NCBI GenBank assembly: GCA_005776885.1
Contig: SXOD01000022.1
Location: 1 to 64,000, forward strand
Reading direction: 5' to 3'
DNA from: Planctomycetia bacterium
GTDB taxonomy: Bacteria; Planctomycetota; Phycisphaerae; Phycisphaerales; SM1A02
Length of the DNA stretch: 64,000 nucleotides
Below are positions 8,923-17,979 of this stretch, piece after piece. The translations under genes and the position numbers were made by a program. The first letter of the stretch is position 1, and every line of letters begins with the position of its first letter. Below the pieces are notes generated by a model that worked only from the letters and a program-made list of their open reading frames with translations, did no database searches and was not told the origin of the DNA.

Positions 8923-10635
8923 CTAGTCGCGGTCGCCGTTTCGAGGACTGAGTGATTCCCAATGCACGATGCGAAGGCGTGGCTCGTTCGCCACGACCAC
9001 GCCACGTGCCTCGTGGACGAGAATCGCGCGTTGCAGCGGTGCCTGGCGCTCCGGATCGACCACGATGGCGACGTCGCCGCGGCCGCGCGCGACGGCGAGC
9101 CAAGTCCCAAACTCCTCCGGATCGATAAGCCTCGCGGACTCACGTGGATCGCCAAGCTCGTTGTCAAACTCGCTGGGACCGCCCAGGATTGCTGCATCGA
9201 CCCGCCGAGCGGCCAGCCCGACCGCGTGGGCCCAGTTGGCGTCCGAGCCGATGGACGTGGCTTTGGCGAGCATCGCGCGGTGGGGCGCAAGCCAAGGCAT
9301 GGGCGTCTTGGACTGACTGAGCAGGGCGGAGGGAATCAGGCAGCCGACCGCCAAGGCGAGGGGGGCGGCCCCAAGCGCACGGAGAAGGAGCCTGCGATCC
9401 CGCTGGGCAGTTGAAGAAGCCATCCAGTCGATCGCGGCCCACGCCATGAAAGTTGCGACAACCATCGCAGCCTTGGGCAGTGGTGCCTCGGTCCAGATGC
9501 GCCCGGCCGGCCATCCGGCAAACCCGGTCAGCATTTCGACGCCGACGAACGCCCCCAGGAGCAGCAGCACGGCTGGGCCGACGGAGCGCACCGGCCGACT
9601 CCCTCGCACCCGGGCTGGCAGCAACGCATCCCCCATGCCCACGGCAAAGAGCGCACCGATCGCGGGAAAGCACGGCAAGACGTATGTAGGGAGCTTGCCG
9701 CCCGCCATGCTGAAGAACGCGAATGGGATCACGATCCAGGCGACCACCAGCTGCATCCACGCATCGCTGCGCCAGCGGGCGGTGCATGCGCGGAGTGCGG
9801 CGGGGGCATTGAGCACCCAAGGAAAGGTGAGTATCGGGAGCAGTGCGAGGTAGTACCACCACGGCTCGGCGTGCTGGTTGCCGTCGGGCGAAGTGAACCG
9901 TCGCACATGCTCAACCCAGAAGAACTGGTGCCAAAACGCTGGCTCGGCTTCGTGCAACTTCAGGGCGGGTGGCAGGACGGCGATCGCCAGGCCCACCAGT
10001 GCAGGGAGCGCAAGCAGCGTCGATCGCCACTCCCGTCGCGACACGAGCCACGGGAGGATGACCATCGCCGGCAGGGCCAGGCCGACGAATCCCTTGGAGA
10101 GCAATGACAGCCCCGACAGGACCCCGGCGACCATCGCCCAACCGACTCGGTCCAGCGGCCGGATCGACCGGGCGGCCAGGCCGGCAGCCAAAATGGTCCC
10201 GGCCACGAAGGCGCTGAAGGGCCCGTCGAGGACGGCGGTGGTCGCGATCACGATGGGAGCCAACATCGTGAGCGAGGCAAGTCCGGCGACGCAGGCCAGC
10301 GCGCCGTCACGACGCCACCGCCAGGCGAGGAGTAGTCCAACCATCGACCACCCAAGCGCCGCCAATGCGGAGGGCAGCCGGAGCGCAAACGGCGTCTCGC
10401 CGAAGAGGCGGAAGCTCCCCGCGATCATCCAATAGGCGAGCGGCGGCTTTTCGTAGTACCGGAACCCGTTCATCCGGAGCGCGAACCAATCGGTCGTCTG
10501 GGACATTTCCCAGCCGATCAGCGCATAACGGGTCTCATCGGGCGCGACGAGGGGCTTCGCGCCCAAGGGAAGCACGACGACAACGAGCCACGTCGCGATC
10601 AAGATGGCCGTGGCGCGGGGAAGCGTGATCTTCAT
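8923..10635 (-). CDS. arnT: ArnT-like undecaprenyl-phosphate-L-Ara4N lipid A transferase
   Basis: Integral-membrane GT-C glycosyltransferase of about 570 aa that moves 4-amino-4-deoxy-L-arabinose from undecaprenyl phosphate to lipid A on the periplasmic face. The first periplasmic loop has the family DE motif (PDETRYALIGWEM) and YYEKPPLAYWM. About a dozen hydrophobic helices follow, then a soluble C-terminal part. The start ATG 10633-10635 overlaps the arnD stop by 4 bp; the extra 23 codons of the track ORF are arnD shadow. It is the last gene of arnBCADT. Other GT-C transferases look similar, so the name rests partly on the operon. Confidence 0.87.
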   Translation of the reverse strand: MKITLPRATAILIATWLVVVVLPLGAKPLVAPDETRYALIGWEMSQTTDWFALRMNGFRYYEKPPLAYWMIAGSFRLFGETPFALRLPSALAALGWSMVGLLLAWRWRRDGALACVAGLASLTMLAPIVIATTAVLDGPFSAFVAGTILAAGLAARSIRPLDRVGWAMVAGVLSGLSLLSKGFVGLALPAMVILPWLVSRREWRSTLLALPALVGLAIAVLPPALKLHEAEPAFWHQFFWVEHVRRFTSPDGNQHAEPWWYYLALLPILTFPWVLNAPAALRACTARWRSDAWMQLVVAWIVIPFAFFSMAGGKLPTYVLPCFPAIGALFAVGMGDALLPARVRGSRPVRSVGPAVLLLLGAFVGVEMLTGFAGWPAGRIWTEAPLPKAAMVVATFMAWAAIDWMASSTAQRDRRLLLRALGAAPLALAVGCLIPSALLSQSKTPMPWLAPHRAMLAKATSIGSDANWAHAVGLAARRVDAAILGGPSEFDNELGDPRESARLIDPEEFGTWLAVARGRGDVAIVVDPERQAPLQRAILVHEARGVVVANEPRLRIVHWESLSPRNGDRD

Positions 10636-11525
10636 TGGGTGACGGCGAGCCAGTCCTCGCGTCCTTCGACGATACCGCTCCCGAGTTGGCCTTCGCGTTC
10701 GCAACCCACCTCAGCCAGGTACTCGCCCAGCGGCACGAACGAGTGGCCCTCGGCGAGTGCGCGCTGCAGGAAAGCATCAAAGAGGGCCGCCTTCCTTCCC
10801 CCCTCGCTCTCGGCGTGGATCGTGAGGACGTGTGGCCGGCCATCGCCCACGAGAGTCAGCATTCGATCGTTGAAGTTGGAGTCGGTGCAGCCATGGCGAC
10901 CGACCGACTCGTCGTAGGTGGGCAAGTCCACCGGGACCTGCGGCGGCTGCAGCAGCACGGAGCCGCCGCCGTCGTCCACGCGGATCCGGAGCGGCCGCGC
11001 CGGCCCTCGCGTGTCGGAGTGGAAGGCAAACGGTCGAGCACACTTGCCGCGCAGCAAGGCCTCCGTGCATCGCCACCCCGGGCTGGCGGTGCTGGTTGGC
11101 GCGGCGCCGGCGAGGTCAGCGAGGCATTCCGTCGCTCGATCCATGTCACCAAGCAGCGAGTCGTCATTGGTGCCCGCCTGCACCTGCCATCGATGGTGAT
11201 CCCAGGCGTGGACGCCAAACTCGTGGCCGGCCTGGATCGGCAGCCGGATCGTGTCGGCCAGTCCTTCGCCAATGCGCGGGCCCGGCCAGAGCGTCCCGCG
11301 GAGCAGGATTTCCCACCCATAGAGGCTGGCCGCGCGCGAGCGCAGCATCTTGAGGGCAAACGTGGGTCGCAGCAGTCGTCGCACATGCCGCCCCATGTTG
11401 TCGGGGCCCACCGTGAAGTACCACGTGCCGCGCACACCGTGCCGTTCCAGCGTCCGCAGGAGCGTCGGCACGCCGTCGCGGGTTCCGCGCCAGGTGTCGA
11501 CGTCGATGCGAAGGCCGATGGGCAT
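10632..11525 (-). CDS. arnD: 4-deoxy-4-formamido-L-arabinose-phosphoundecaprenol deformylase
   Basis: Polysaccharide-deacetylase-fold (NodB) enzyme of 297 aa removing the formyl group from undecaprenyl-phosphate-Ara4FN. It follows ArnD closely: GLRIDVDTWRGTRDGVP at the N-terminus, FTVGPDNMGRH, RAASLYGWEILLRGT, HEFGVHAWDHHRWQ with the metal-binding His pair, then TIHAESEG. It sits 30 bp after arnA and overlaps arnT by 4 bp. Without this step the sugar cannot be passed to lipid A, so its presence supports a working pathway. Confidence 0.94.
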   Translation of the reverse strand: MPIGLRIDVDTWRGTRDGVPTLLRTLERHGVRGTWYFTVGPDNMGRHVRRLLRPTFALKMLRSRAASLYGWEILLRGTLWPGPRIGEGLADTIRLPIQAGHEFGVHAWDHHRWQVQAGTNDDSLLGDMDRATECLADLAGAAPTSTASPGWRCTEALLRGKCARPFAFHSDTRGPARPLRIRVDDGGGSVLLQPPQVPVDLPTYDESVGRHGCTDSNFNDRMLTLVGDGRPHVLTIHAESEGGRKAALFDAFLQRALAEGHSFVPLGEYLAEVGCEREGQLGSGIVEGREDWLAVTQ

Positions 11526-11555
11526 CGTGTGGCGTTGCCAGGAGACGTGGGCCGG

Positions 11556-13550
11556 TCAGCACACGGAGGCTGGCATGGCCAACCCATGCGCCTGCGCGTA
11601 CTGCGCCAGGAACCAGTCGAGCGTGCGGGTCACCGACTCGCGTGTGGTGATGGACGGCACCCAGCCGACCGTGCGGCGCGCGTTGCGGATGCTCGGGCGG
11701 CGATGCTGCACGTCCTCATAGCCCTTGCCGTAGTAACGGCCGCTCTCGATCACTCGATAGCCGGCAAATGGCGGGAATTGCGACCGCAGCGGGTGTGCGT
11801 CGAAGGCGGCGACCAGCATCTCGGCAAGCTCCCGAATGCTGGCCTCGTTGTCGGGATTGCCGATGTTGACGATCTGGCCATCGCATCGACCCGCTTCGTT
11901 GCGGATGAGTCGATAGAGGCAGTCCACTCCCTCGTCCACGTCGGTGAAGCACCGCTTTTGCTCGCCACCATCGACCAGGAGGATCGGCGTGCCTTCCACG
12001 AGGTTGAGGATGAGCTGCGTGATCGCCCGGCTGGAGCCGACGCGCGCACTGTCCAGCGAATCCAGTCGCGGGCCGATCCAGTTGAAGGGGCGGAACAACG
12101 TGAACCGGAGGGCGCGCTGCGCGCCGTAAGCCCAGATCACGCGGTCCAGGAGCTGCTTGGAGCAGGAGTAGATCCAGCGCTGGCGGCTGATGGGGCCGGT
12201 GATGAGGTTGGACGTGTCCTCGTCAAAGTGCTCGTCGGTGCACATGCCGTACACCTCGCTGGTTGACGGGAAGATGAGGCGCTTGCCGTACTTGGAGCAG
12301 TCGCGGACGATGCGGAGGTTTTCCTCGAAGTCCAGTTCGAACACCCGGAGCGGGTTGCGGACGTACTCCATCGGCGTCGCGATCGCGACGAGCGGGAGGA
12401 TCACGTCGCACTTGCGGACGTGGTACTCGATCCACTCCCGGTTGATGGAGATGTCGCCCTCGACGAAGTGGAAGTCTGGGTGCGCGGCGATCGTTCCGAG
12501 GTTGTCGCCCTTGAGGTCCAGCCCGTACACCTCATGCTGGCCGTCCGCGAGGAGACGTTCGCAGAGGTGGCTTCCAATGAAGCCGTTGACGCCCAGCACC
12601 AGCACGCTCGTCCGGGCCTTCGCGGCAGGGGCCGTCCGGCGCACCAGTCGCATCCCGGGGACCAGGTTCAGCTCGGCCGCGAGTTGAGGGCCCGTGGCCC
12701 ACACGCCGTCGGCTGCCTGGCCCTCGGTCACTTCGATGGCCCCTTGGCCGCAGGCGATCACGAGTGGGTTGACGTCCAGGATCTCACCTGGCTGGCCGGG
12801 CCCCTCGACTTTCCGGGCTCCCCACACGAAGACCTTCCGGTCGGCGACGAACGTGAAGGCCCCGGGCCACGGATGGGACACCGCACGAACGAGGTTTCGC
12901 ACCGCTTCCGCGGGCTGTGACCAGTCGATCTTGCCATCCTCTGGGCGTCGCTTGCCGACGCTCGTCGCCTCCGCCGCCACCTGCGGCGTGCGCGTGGCGC
13001 GTCCGGAGACCACGAGCGGAAGCGTCTCGCGCAGGAGCGTGGCCGCCTCGGCCGCCAGGGTCCGAGTCAGCGTGAGCGCCGTGTCGGTGGAGGCGATGGC
13101 CACGCGACGCTGCGCCACGATGTCCCCGGCATCGGCGTCGTCAGCCATGTGGTGGAGGGTGACGCCCGTCTCCGTCTCGCCGCGGACCAACACCCAGTTG
13201 ATCGGTGCGCGACCGCGGTACTTGGGCAGCAGGGACGCATGGAGGTTCAGGCAACCGGCGGGGAACAGGGCACGGAGCTCCGGACCGACCATGGCGCGGT
13301 AGTGGAAGCTGAGCAGGAGTTCGGCGCCGAGGGCGCGCATCCGCTCGATCCACAGCGGGTGGTTTGGGTCTTCCGGCGCGAAGGTCGGAATCCCTGCAGC
13401 GGCGGCCTCGCGCGCGACACTGGCAAACCACTGCCCCTCCGCCGGATCGTCGCGGTGGGTGAGGACGGCGACGACCTCGATCCCGCTCTCGAGGGTGGCC
13501 TTCAGGCCAGCGGCCCCGATGTCGTGATAGGCAAGGACTACGGCTTTCAT
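11556..13550 (-). CDS. arnA: Bifunctional UDP-glucuronate decarboxylase / UDP-Ara4N formyltransferase
   Basis: Two-domain cytosolic enzyme of 664 aa. Residues 1-305 are the formyltransferase ([12 protein letters not shown] start, [15 protein letters not shown] with the Asn/His pair, [11 protein letters not shown] with the catalytic Asp). Residues 315-664 are the SDR decarboxylase ([10 protein letters not shown] nucleotide site, [20 protein letters not shown] with Tyr and Lys, then [17 protein letters not shown]-like text). Both activities seem intact. ATG 13550 is chosen over the TTG 13556 of the track because MKAVV is the conserved N-terminus and it overlaps the arnC stop by 4 bp. Similarity to enterobacterial ArnA looks unusually high by eye. 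Confidence 0.96.
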   Translation of the reverse strand: MKAVVLAYHDIGAAGLKATLESGIEVVAVLTHRDDPAEGQWFASVAREAAAAGIPTFAPEDPNHPLWIERMRALGAELLLSFHYRAMVGPELRALFPAGCLNLHASLLPKYRGRAPINWVLVRGETETGVTLHHMADDADAGDIVAQRRVAIASTDTALTLTRTLAAEAATLLRETLPLVVSGRATRTPQVAAEATSVGKRRPEDGKIDWSQPAEAVRNLVRAVSHPWPGAFTFVADRKVFVWGARKVEGPGQPGEILDVNPLVIACGQGAIEVTEGQAADGVWATGPQLAAELNLVPGMRLVRRTAPAAKARTSVLVLGVNGFIGSHLCERLLADGQHEVYGLDLKGDNLGTIAAHPDFHFVEGDISINREWIEYHVRKCDVILPLVAIATPMEYVRNPLRVFELDFEENLRIVRDCSKYGKRLIFPSTSEVYGMCTDEHFDEDTSNLITGPISRQRWIYSCSKQLLDRVIWAYGAQRALRFTLFRPFNWIGPRLDSLDSARVGSSRAITQLILNLVEGTPILLVDGGEQKRCFTDVDEGVDCLYRLIRNEAGRCDGQIVNIGNPDNEASIRELAEMLVAAFDAHPLRSQFPPFAGYRVIESGRYYGKGYEDVQHRRPSIRNARRTVGWVPSITTRESVTRTLDWFLAQYAQAHGLAMPASVC

Positions 13551-14566
13551 GGGCAAACCTCGTGGTGGGGGGCGGGGATCATGGCGCGTCGATGCGCCGA
13601 GGGATCATTCGTCGCGGGATGGTCGGGGAGCGTCTCGCCGACGATGTGGTCGACGATGTAGCGCGGTCGTTCGCGGACGTCGGCGTGGATGCGGCCGATG
13701 TACTCGCCCAGGAGCCCCATCGCCACGAACTGCGCACCGGTGAAGAAGAAGAGCACGGCGAAAAGGGTAAAGGTCCCGTCGCCCGCCCAGTGGGCGCCAA
13801 ACGCGAATCGCAGCAGCAAGAGTGCCGCGCCGAAGAGGACCGCCAGCGCAGCGATGCATCCGCCGAAGTACGACAGGAGGCGCAGGGGCGTGGTCGTCAT
13901 GCAGGTCAGGAGGTCGAACTGCAGGTTGATGAGCTTGACGAACGAGTACTTGCTCTCGCCGGCGGCGCGCTCGGCATGGCGCACCTCGATCTCCGCCGTC
14001 CGCTTCGCGAACATGTTGGCGAGCACGGGAATGAAGGTGCTCCGCTCACGGCACGAGAGCATGGCCTCCACCACGCGGCGACGGTAGGCGCGGAGCATGC
14101 AGCCGTAGTCGTGCATCATGACGCCGGTGGTGGCGCGCACGAGGTGATTGATGAAGAGGCTGGGCCACCGGCGGAAGAGCGTGTCCTGCCGGTCGGCGCG
14201 GACGGTGCCCACGACATCGTTGCCGGCATCGATCGCCTCCACCAGGCGCGGGATCTCCTCGGGCGGGTTCTGCAGGTCGGCGTCCAGCGTGACCAGGATC
14301 TCGCCGCGGGCGAAGGAAAACCCACAGAGGATCGCATTGTGCTGGCCGTAGTTGCGATTCAGGATGAGCGACTTGACTTCGCCCGGGTGCGCCCCGGCCA
14401 GCTGTCCAAGGGCTTCGGTCGTTCCGTCGCGACTGCCGTCATCGACCAGCACCAGTTCCCAGGGCCGGCCCAGGGACCGGCCGACGGCGACCACGCGCCG
14501 AACAAGCTCGGGAAGGTTGTCGATCTCGTTGTAGACCGGGATGACGATGGAAACGCTCGGCTTCAT
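13547..14566 (-). CDS. arnC: Undecaprenyl-phosphate 4-deoxy-4-formamido-L-arabinose transferase
   Basis: GT2 glycosyltransferase of 339 aa attaching Ara4FN to undecaprenyl phosphate at the inner membrane. The GT-A domain has [43 protein letters not shown] and [28 protein letters not shown] and [16 protein letters not shown] follow. Two C-terminal membrane helices surround [20 protein letters not shown], the usual ArnC/DpmS-type end. The length matches the family. The ATG follows directly on the arnB stop (TGAATG), and the stop overlaps arnA. Confidence 0.95.
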   Translation of the reverse strand: MKPSVSIVIPVYNEIDNLPELVRRVVAVGRSLGRPWELVLVDDGSRDGTTEALGQLAGAHPGEVKSLILNRNYGQHNAILCGFSFARGEILVTLDADLQNPPEEIPRLVEAIDAGNDVVGTVRADRQDTLFRRWPSLFINHLVRATTGVMMHDYGCMLRAYRRRVVEAMLSCRERSTFIPVLANMFAKRTAEIEVRHAERAAGESKYSFVKLINLQFDLLTCMTTTPLRLLSYFGGCIAALAVLFGAALLLLRFAFGAHWAGDGTFTLFAVLFFFTGAQFVAMGLLGEYIGRIHADVRERPRYIVDHIVGETLPDHPATNDPSAHRRAMIPAPHHEVCP

Positions 14567-15787
14567 TCAGGATCCTTGGGCCACGCACGGTGTCGGCGTC
14601 GGGGGTGCGGTGGACGGTCGGCCTGCAGCATCCAGGACCTGTCGGATCGCGGCGACCACGAAGTCCTGGTCGGCCTCGGTCATGCCGGGGAACATCGGGA
14701 TGGTGCATATCCGCTCGGAGTTCCACTCGGTGTTCGGCAGCGTGCCGGAGGCAACAGGCCGGTGCTCGCGGTACCAACGATGGACATGCGCCGCCTTGAA
14801 ATGCAGCCCGGTGCCGACGTTGAGTTCCTTGAGTCGAGCCATGAACTCATCGCGGGCGAGCCCAGCCTCCTCGGGGAGCACCCGCACAATGAAGAGGTGG
14901 TGCGCGTGGCGGTGGGGCCACGACGGCTCGCCCAATGGCTCGACCCCGGGAATCCCGGCCAGCAGTCGCGTGTACCGGCGGCAGAGGTCCCGACGGCGCT
15001 CCGTGAGCGCGTCAAGGCGCCGGAGCTGGCTCACTCCCAGCGCCGCGTTCATGTCGGGCATGTTGAACTTGAAGCCGGGTTCCTGCACTTCCACCTGCGG
15101 GCTTCGTCCCTGCTGCCCGCGCTCAAAGGCGTCGGCGGCGAGGCCGTGGAACCGAAGCTGCCGGAGGCGGGCGGCGAGCGCACGGTCGTGCGTGGTGATC
15201 GCGCCACCCTCGCCTGAGGTGATGTTCTTGATCGGATGGAACGAAAAGACGCAGGTGCCCTCCGCGCCGATCTCCCGGCCGCGGTACTGCGTGCCGATCG
15301 CATGCGCTGCGTCCTCGATGAGGTGGATGCCGCGCGACTTGGCCACGTCACGGATCGGATCCATGTCGCAAGGCGCGCCGGCGTAGTGGACGGGGATGAT
15401 CGCCTTGGTCCGAGGGGTGATCGAGCGCGAAATCTCATCCGGCGAGGCGAGGAGCGTGTCCCGGTCGACGTCCACGAAGGCACTCCTGGCACCCAGGATC
15501 TCCACCAGGTTGGAGGTGCTGACCCAGGTCATGCTGGGTGTCACGACCTCATCACCTGGGCCGATCCCCAGGGCGGTCAGCAAGGCGTGCATCGCCGCGG
15601 TACCCGAAATGAACACCAGCGCCTCCGGGGCGCCAGTGCGCTCGCGAATGGCGTCCTCAAAGGCCGCCACCTGCGGCCCCGTCGTGATCCAGCCGGAACG
15701 GAGCACGCTGGTCACCGCCGCGATGTCTTCCTCGGTGATCGAGGGCCGGCAGAAGGGCAAGAACGCTGGGCGCGGCTGGAGCGGCAA
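14567..15787 (-). CDS. arnB: UDP-4-amino-4-deoxy-L-arabinose--oxoglutarate aminotransferase
   Basis: PLP-dependent DegT/DnrJ/EryC1-family aminotransferase, first gene of arnBCADT. Motifs are FLPFCRPSITEED, SGWITTGPQV, TPSMTWVSTSNL, HYAGAPCDMDPI, LIEDAAHAIGT and FSFHPIKNITSGEGG, which contains the PLP lysine. The start is TTG 15787: a TAGGAT box ends exactly 7 nt before it, and it leaves 10 residues before FLPF as in known ArnB. TTG 15760 would be a shorter alternative. The upstream 240 codons of the track ORF are antisense to the lipoprotein gene. About 406 aa. Confidence 0.92.
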   Translation of the reverse strand: MPLQPRPAFLPFCRPSITEEDIAAVTSVLRSGWITTGPQVAAFEDAIRERTGAPEALVFISGTAAMHALLTALGIGPGDEVVTPSMTWVSTSNLVEILGARSAFVDVDRDTLLASPDEISRSITPRTKAIIPVHYAGAPCDMDPIRDVAKSRGIHLIEDAAHAIGTQYRGREIGAEGTCVFSFHPIKNITSGEGGAITTHDRALAARLRQLRFHGLAADAFERGQQGRSPQVEVQEPGFKFNMPDMNAALGVSQLRRLDALTERRRDLCRRYTRLLAGIPGVEPLGEPSWPHRHAHHLFIVRVLPEEAGLARDEFMARLKELNVGTGLHFKAAHVHRWYREHRPVASGTLPNTEWNSERICTIPMFPGMTEADQDFVVAAIRQVLDAAGRPSTAPPTPTPCVAQGS

Positions 15788-15794
15788 GTGTGGA

Positions 15795-15800
15795 ATCCTA
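15795..15800 (-). promoter_or_regulatory. -10 box TAGGAT of the arnBCADT operon
   Basis: On the minus strand TAGGAT is followed by 7 nt and then TTG 15787, the leaderless spacing used elsewhere here. It faces away from the efflux-operon -10 box 36 bp away, so both envelope operons start from one 60-bp divergent region. Confidence 0.55.
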
Positions 15801-15835
15801 CAAGAAGGTCCGGATTCTCCAGAATGGAGGACGCC

Positions 15836-15841
15836 TACGCT
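15836..15841 (+). promoter_or_regulatory. -10 box TACGCT of the efflux operon
   Basis: TACGCT is followed by 6 nt and ATG 15848. This picks 15848 over the in-frame ATG 15824. Confidence 0.55.
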
Positions 15842-15847
15842 TGGCCG

Positions 15848-16300
15848 ATGAAAACAGGCCTCCTCTCGACGGCGGTCACCCTCGCCGTGTGCGCCCCCAC
15901 GGCACTCGTGTCGTGTGGCGCGGTCAATGGCGGGCCAACCATCCCCAGCGTCCCGGCACGAGCCGTTCCACTCTGCGTCGAGTCGGTCGAGCTGGGAACG
16001 GAACGGGTGGAGGGGAGCGGCGCCATGCGCGTGCGCGACGCGATTGTCGTGCTCGGCAACATCGGTCCCGGCCCTGTCGAAGTCACCCGAATGAGACCCA
16101 CCGTCAGCACCGTGGTGAACACGGATCTTGGGCTGCCGCCGTTCACCGTTCCGGCGGGAGCTCGCGTGACTCTCAATATCTCCGCCAAGAGTCACACGGA
16201 GGAGTCCGTTGTCCGCCGAGTCCGGATCGAGTGCACCAGCGCCGCCGGTCCCACGACGCTTGAAGTCCTGGTCCCGCTCGCGGGTGGAGGTGGTGCATGA
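15848..16300 (+). CDS. Small exported lipoprotein, DUF1573-like
   Basis: 150 aa with a lipoprotein signal (lipobox ALVSCG near residue 23). The remainder is a predicted beta-sandwich (VVLGNIGPGPVEVTRMRPTV, then LPPFTVPAGARVTLNISAK), like the DUF1573 or CARDB-type immunoglobulin folds. I do not recognise a specific family. It is the first gene of the efflux operon and overlaps the outer-membrane factor by 4 bp (ATGA), so a role linked to the pump is plausible but unproven. The start is set by the TACGCT box 6 nt upstream. Confidence 0.72.
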   Translation: MKTGLLSTAVTLAVCAPTALVSCGAVNGGPTIPSVPARAVPLCVESVELGTERVEGSGAMRVRDAIVVLGNIGPGPVEVTRMRPTVSTVVNTDLGLPPFTVPAGARVTLNISAKSHTEESVVRRVRIECTSAAGPTTLEVLVPLAGGGGA

Positions 16301-17979
16301 CTCTGTCGCAGTCCATTCGACTAGCCTCGCCGCCCATGCGCAATCCCACGAGCGCGGGCCAGGATTCGAGCCGCCGCCGGACATCATTCCCTGAAACGAT
16401 CCCCGGGACTCCTCTTGGGACTCGTGCCGTGGCGCTTGCCGTGGCGCTTGCCGTGGCACTCGCCCTGGCCGCCTGCGATGTTGGGCCAAAGTACGTCGCC
16501 CCAAGCGAGAATCTGCCAGGCGGTTTCGTCGCCGGGTCCGCAGTCGCCACGCCGCCGGCTGATCCAGAACTGCGCGAGTGGTGGGCCCAGTTCAATGACC
16601 CGCTCCTCACGGAACTCATTCGTGATGGAGACCAGGCCAACCAGTCCCTCGCCGCCGCGCTGGCCAATGTCAAGGCGGCGTGGGCAGGAGTAGGCATCAC
16701 CGAGAGCGAGTTCTGGCCAAGTGTGGGGCTGGGAGGAAAGTACGCGCGCGAGAAGGTGAACATCACGCAGGTTGCGGCGCAAGGGGTGGACGTTTCGCCG
16801 TACGACGTCTATGCCTACGGCGTGGGCATGTCGTCGTGGGAGATTGACATCTGGGGCAAGGTCAGGAACCAGGTGGTGGCGGCCACGGAGGGTGCCAATG
16901 CCACGCTCGACAGTTTCCGCGGCCTCATGGTCTCCATCCGGGCGCAGATTGCATCGACCTACATCCAGGCGCGAACGCTGCAGGCGCGGATCGAGGTGGC
17001 CGAGTCCGTGGTGGGGAACCTCCAGCAGACCGTGGACCTGGTCGCCCTCAAGGTCCAGCACGGCACCGCCGACCAGATGAGCCTGGACCAAGCCAGCGCC
17101 GAGCTGGACATGAGTGCGTCTCAGTTGCCGCAGTTGCGTGCGGCCTATGACTCGACCGTGTCCACGCTCGCCGTGCTGTGCGGGACGACCACCGCGCCGA
17201 TGATGGAGCGCCTCTTGGCCTCACCTGGGGCGATTCCAGATGGACCAGGGGTGCTCTCCATCGGCATCCCCGCGTCGCTGCTGGAGCGTCGAGCCGACGT
17301 GCAGGCGCGCGAGCGCGAGTACCACGCCTCGATAGCGACGATCGCGGCAACCGAAGCGCTGCACCTTCCGTCGTTGTCGCTCAGCGGCAACTTCTACATT
17401 TCGTCCAACACCGTCAAGGGGCTCGGCGACATCTCCAACGAGGCCTACTCGTTTGGTCCATCGATCAACTGGCTCGTGTTTGCGGGTGGCCGCGTGAACT
17501 CGCAGGTGGCGCAGGCCAAGGCTCGATCCGAGGAGGCGCTGGCCAACTATCGCAATGCGGTCTTGACGGCCCTCGCGGACGTGGAGTCCTCGGCCTCGTC
17601 GGTGGGGCAGTCCCAAGAAGCCTTGGAACTGCAGCAGCGCGCATTGACCTCGGCTGCAGCGGCGTTTGCGCTTGCCGTGCTCCAGTTCGAGCAAGGCCTC
17701 ACCGACCTGACCACGCTCCTGTCCATCGCGAACACGCTGGCTGACGTCGAGGATGCCGTCGCACAGACACAGGGCCTGGCGGCGCAGGACATCGTTTCGC
17801 TCTACAAGGCACTGGGGGGCGGGTGGGAGACGGCCACCCTGTCCGAGGATGCCGCCGCGATCCTCAAGGAAAAGCCTGACCACGTCGAGGACGGCTGGAA
17901 GCCCCCGACGGCAGCATCCGAGCCGATCCCCACTCCGATCGTGCCCACCGAACCATCGACCACCAAGGGACAATCATGA
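16297..17979 (+). CDS. Outer-membrane efflux lipoprotein (NodT/OprM family)
   Basis: TolC-like outer-membrane channel of the RND pump, about 560 aa. The signal is long and ends in a lipobox (LALAACDVGP near residue 65). The hydrophobic core comes from three near-identical 12-bp repeats (GTGGCGCTTGCC), giving VALAVALAVALAL. WWAQFNDPLLTELI and the repeated OEP domains (ARTLQARIEVAES, then GIPASLLERRADVQAREREY with the typical RRPD-like site) follow. ATG 16297 overlaps the lipoprotein stop; ATG 16336 is an alternative. The C-terminal 50 residues are Pro-rich and beyond the usual family end. Confidence 0.92.
   Translation: MTLSQSIRLASPPMRNPTSAGQDSSRRRTSFPETIPGTPLGTRAVALAVALAVALALAACDVGPKYVAPSENLPGGFVAGSAVATPPADPELREWWAQFNDPLLTELIRDGDQANQSLAAALANVKAAWAGVGITESEFWPSVGLGGKYAREKVNITQVAAQGVDVSPYDVYAYGVGMSSWEIDIWGKVRNQVVAATEGANATLDSFRGLMVSIRAQIASTYIQARTLQARIEVAESVVGNLQQTVDLVALKVQHGTADQMSLDQASAELDMSASQLPQLRAAYDSTVSTLAVLCGTTTAPMMERLLASPGAIPDGPGVLSIGIPASLLERRADVQAREREYHASIATIAATEALHLPSLSLSGNFYISSNTVKGLGDISNEAYSFGPSINWLVFAGGRVNSQVAQAKARSEEALANYRNAVLTALADVESSASSVGQSQEALELQQRALTSAAAAFALAVLQFEQGLTDLTTLLSIANTLADVEDAVAQTQGLAAQDIVSLYKALGGGWETATLSEDAAAILKEKPDHVEDGWKPPTAASEPIPTPIVPTEPSTTKGQS

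Noticed and set aside
13562-15217. 551-aa plus-strand ORF antisense to arnC/arnB
   Set aside because: Both minus-strand genes are unambiguous; the plus ORF has no recognisable motif.
16301-16504. N-terminal extension of the 645-aa arnB ORF
   Set aside because: Antisense to the lipoprotein and efflux genes; ArnB homology starts at about 15787.
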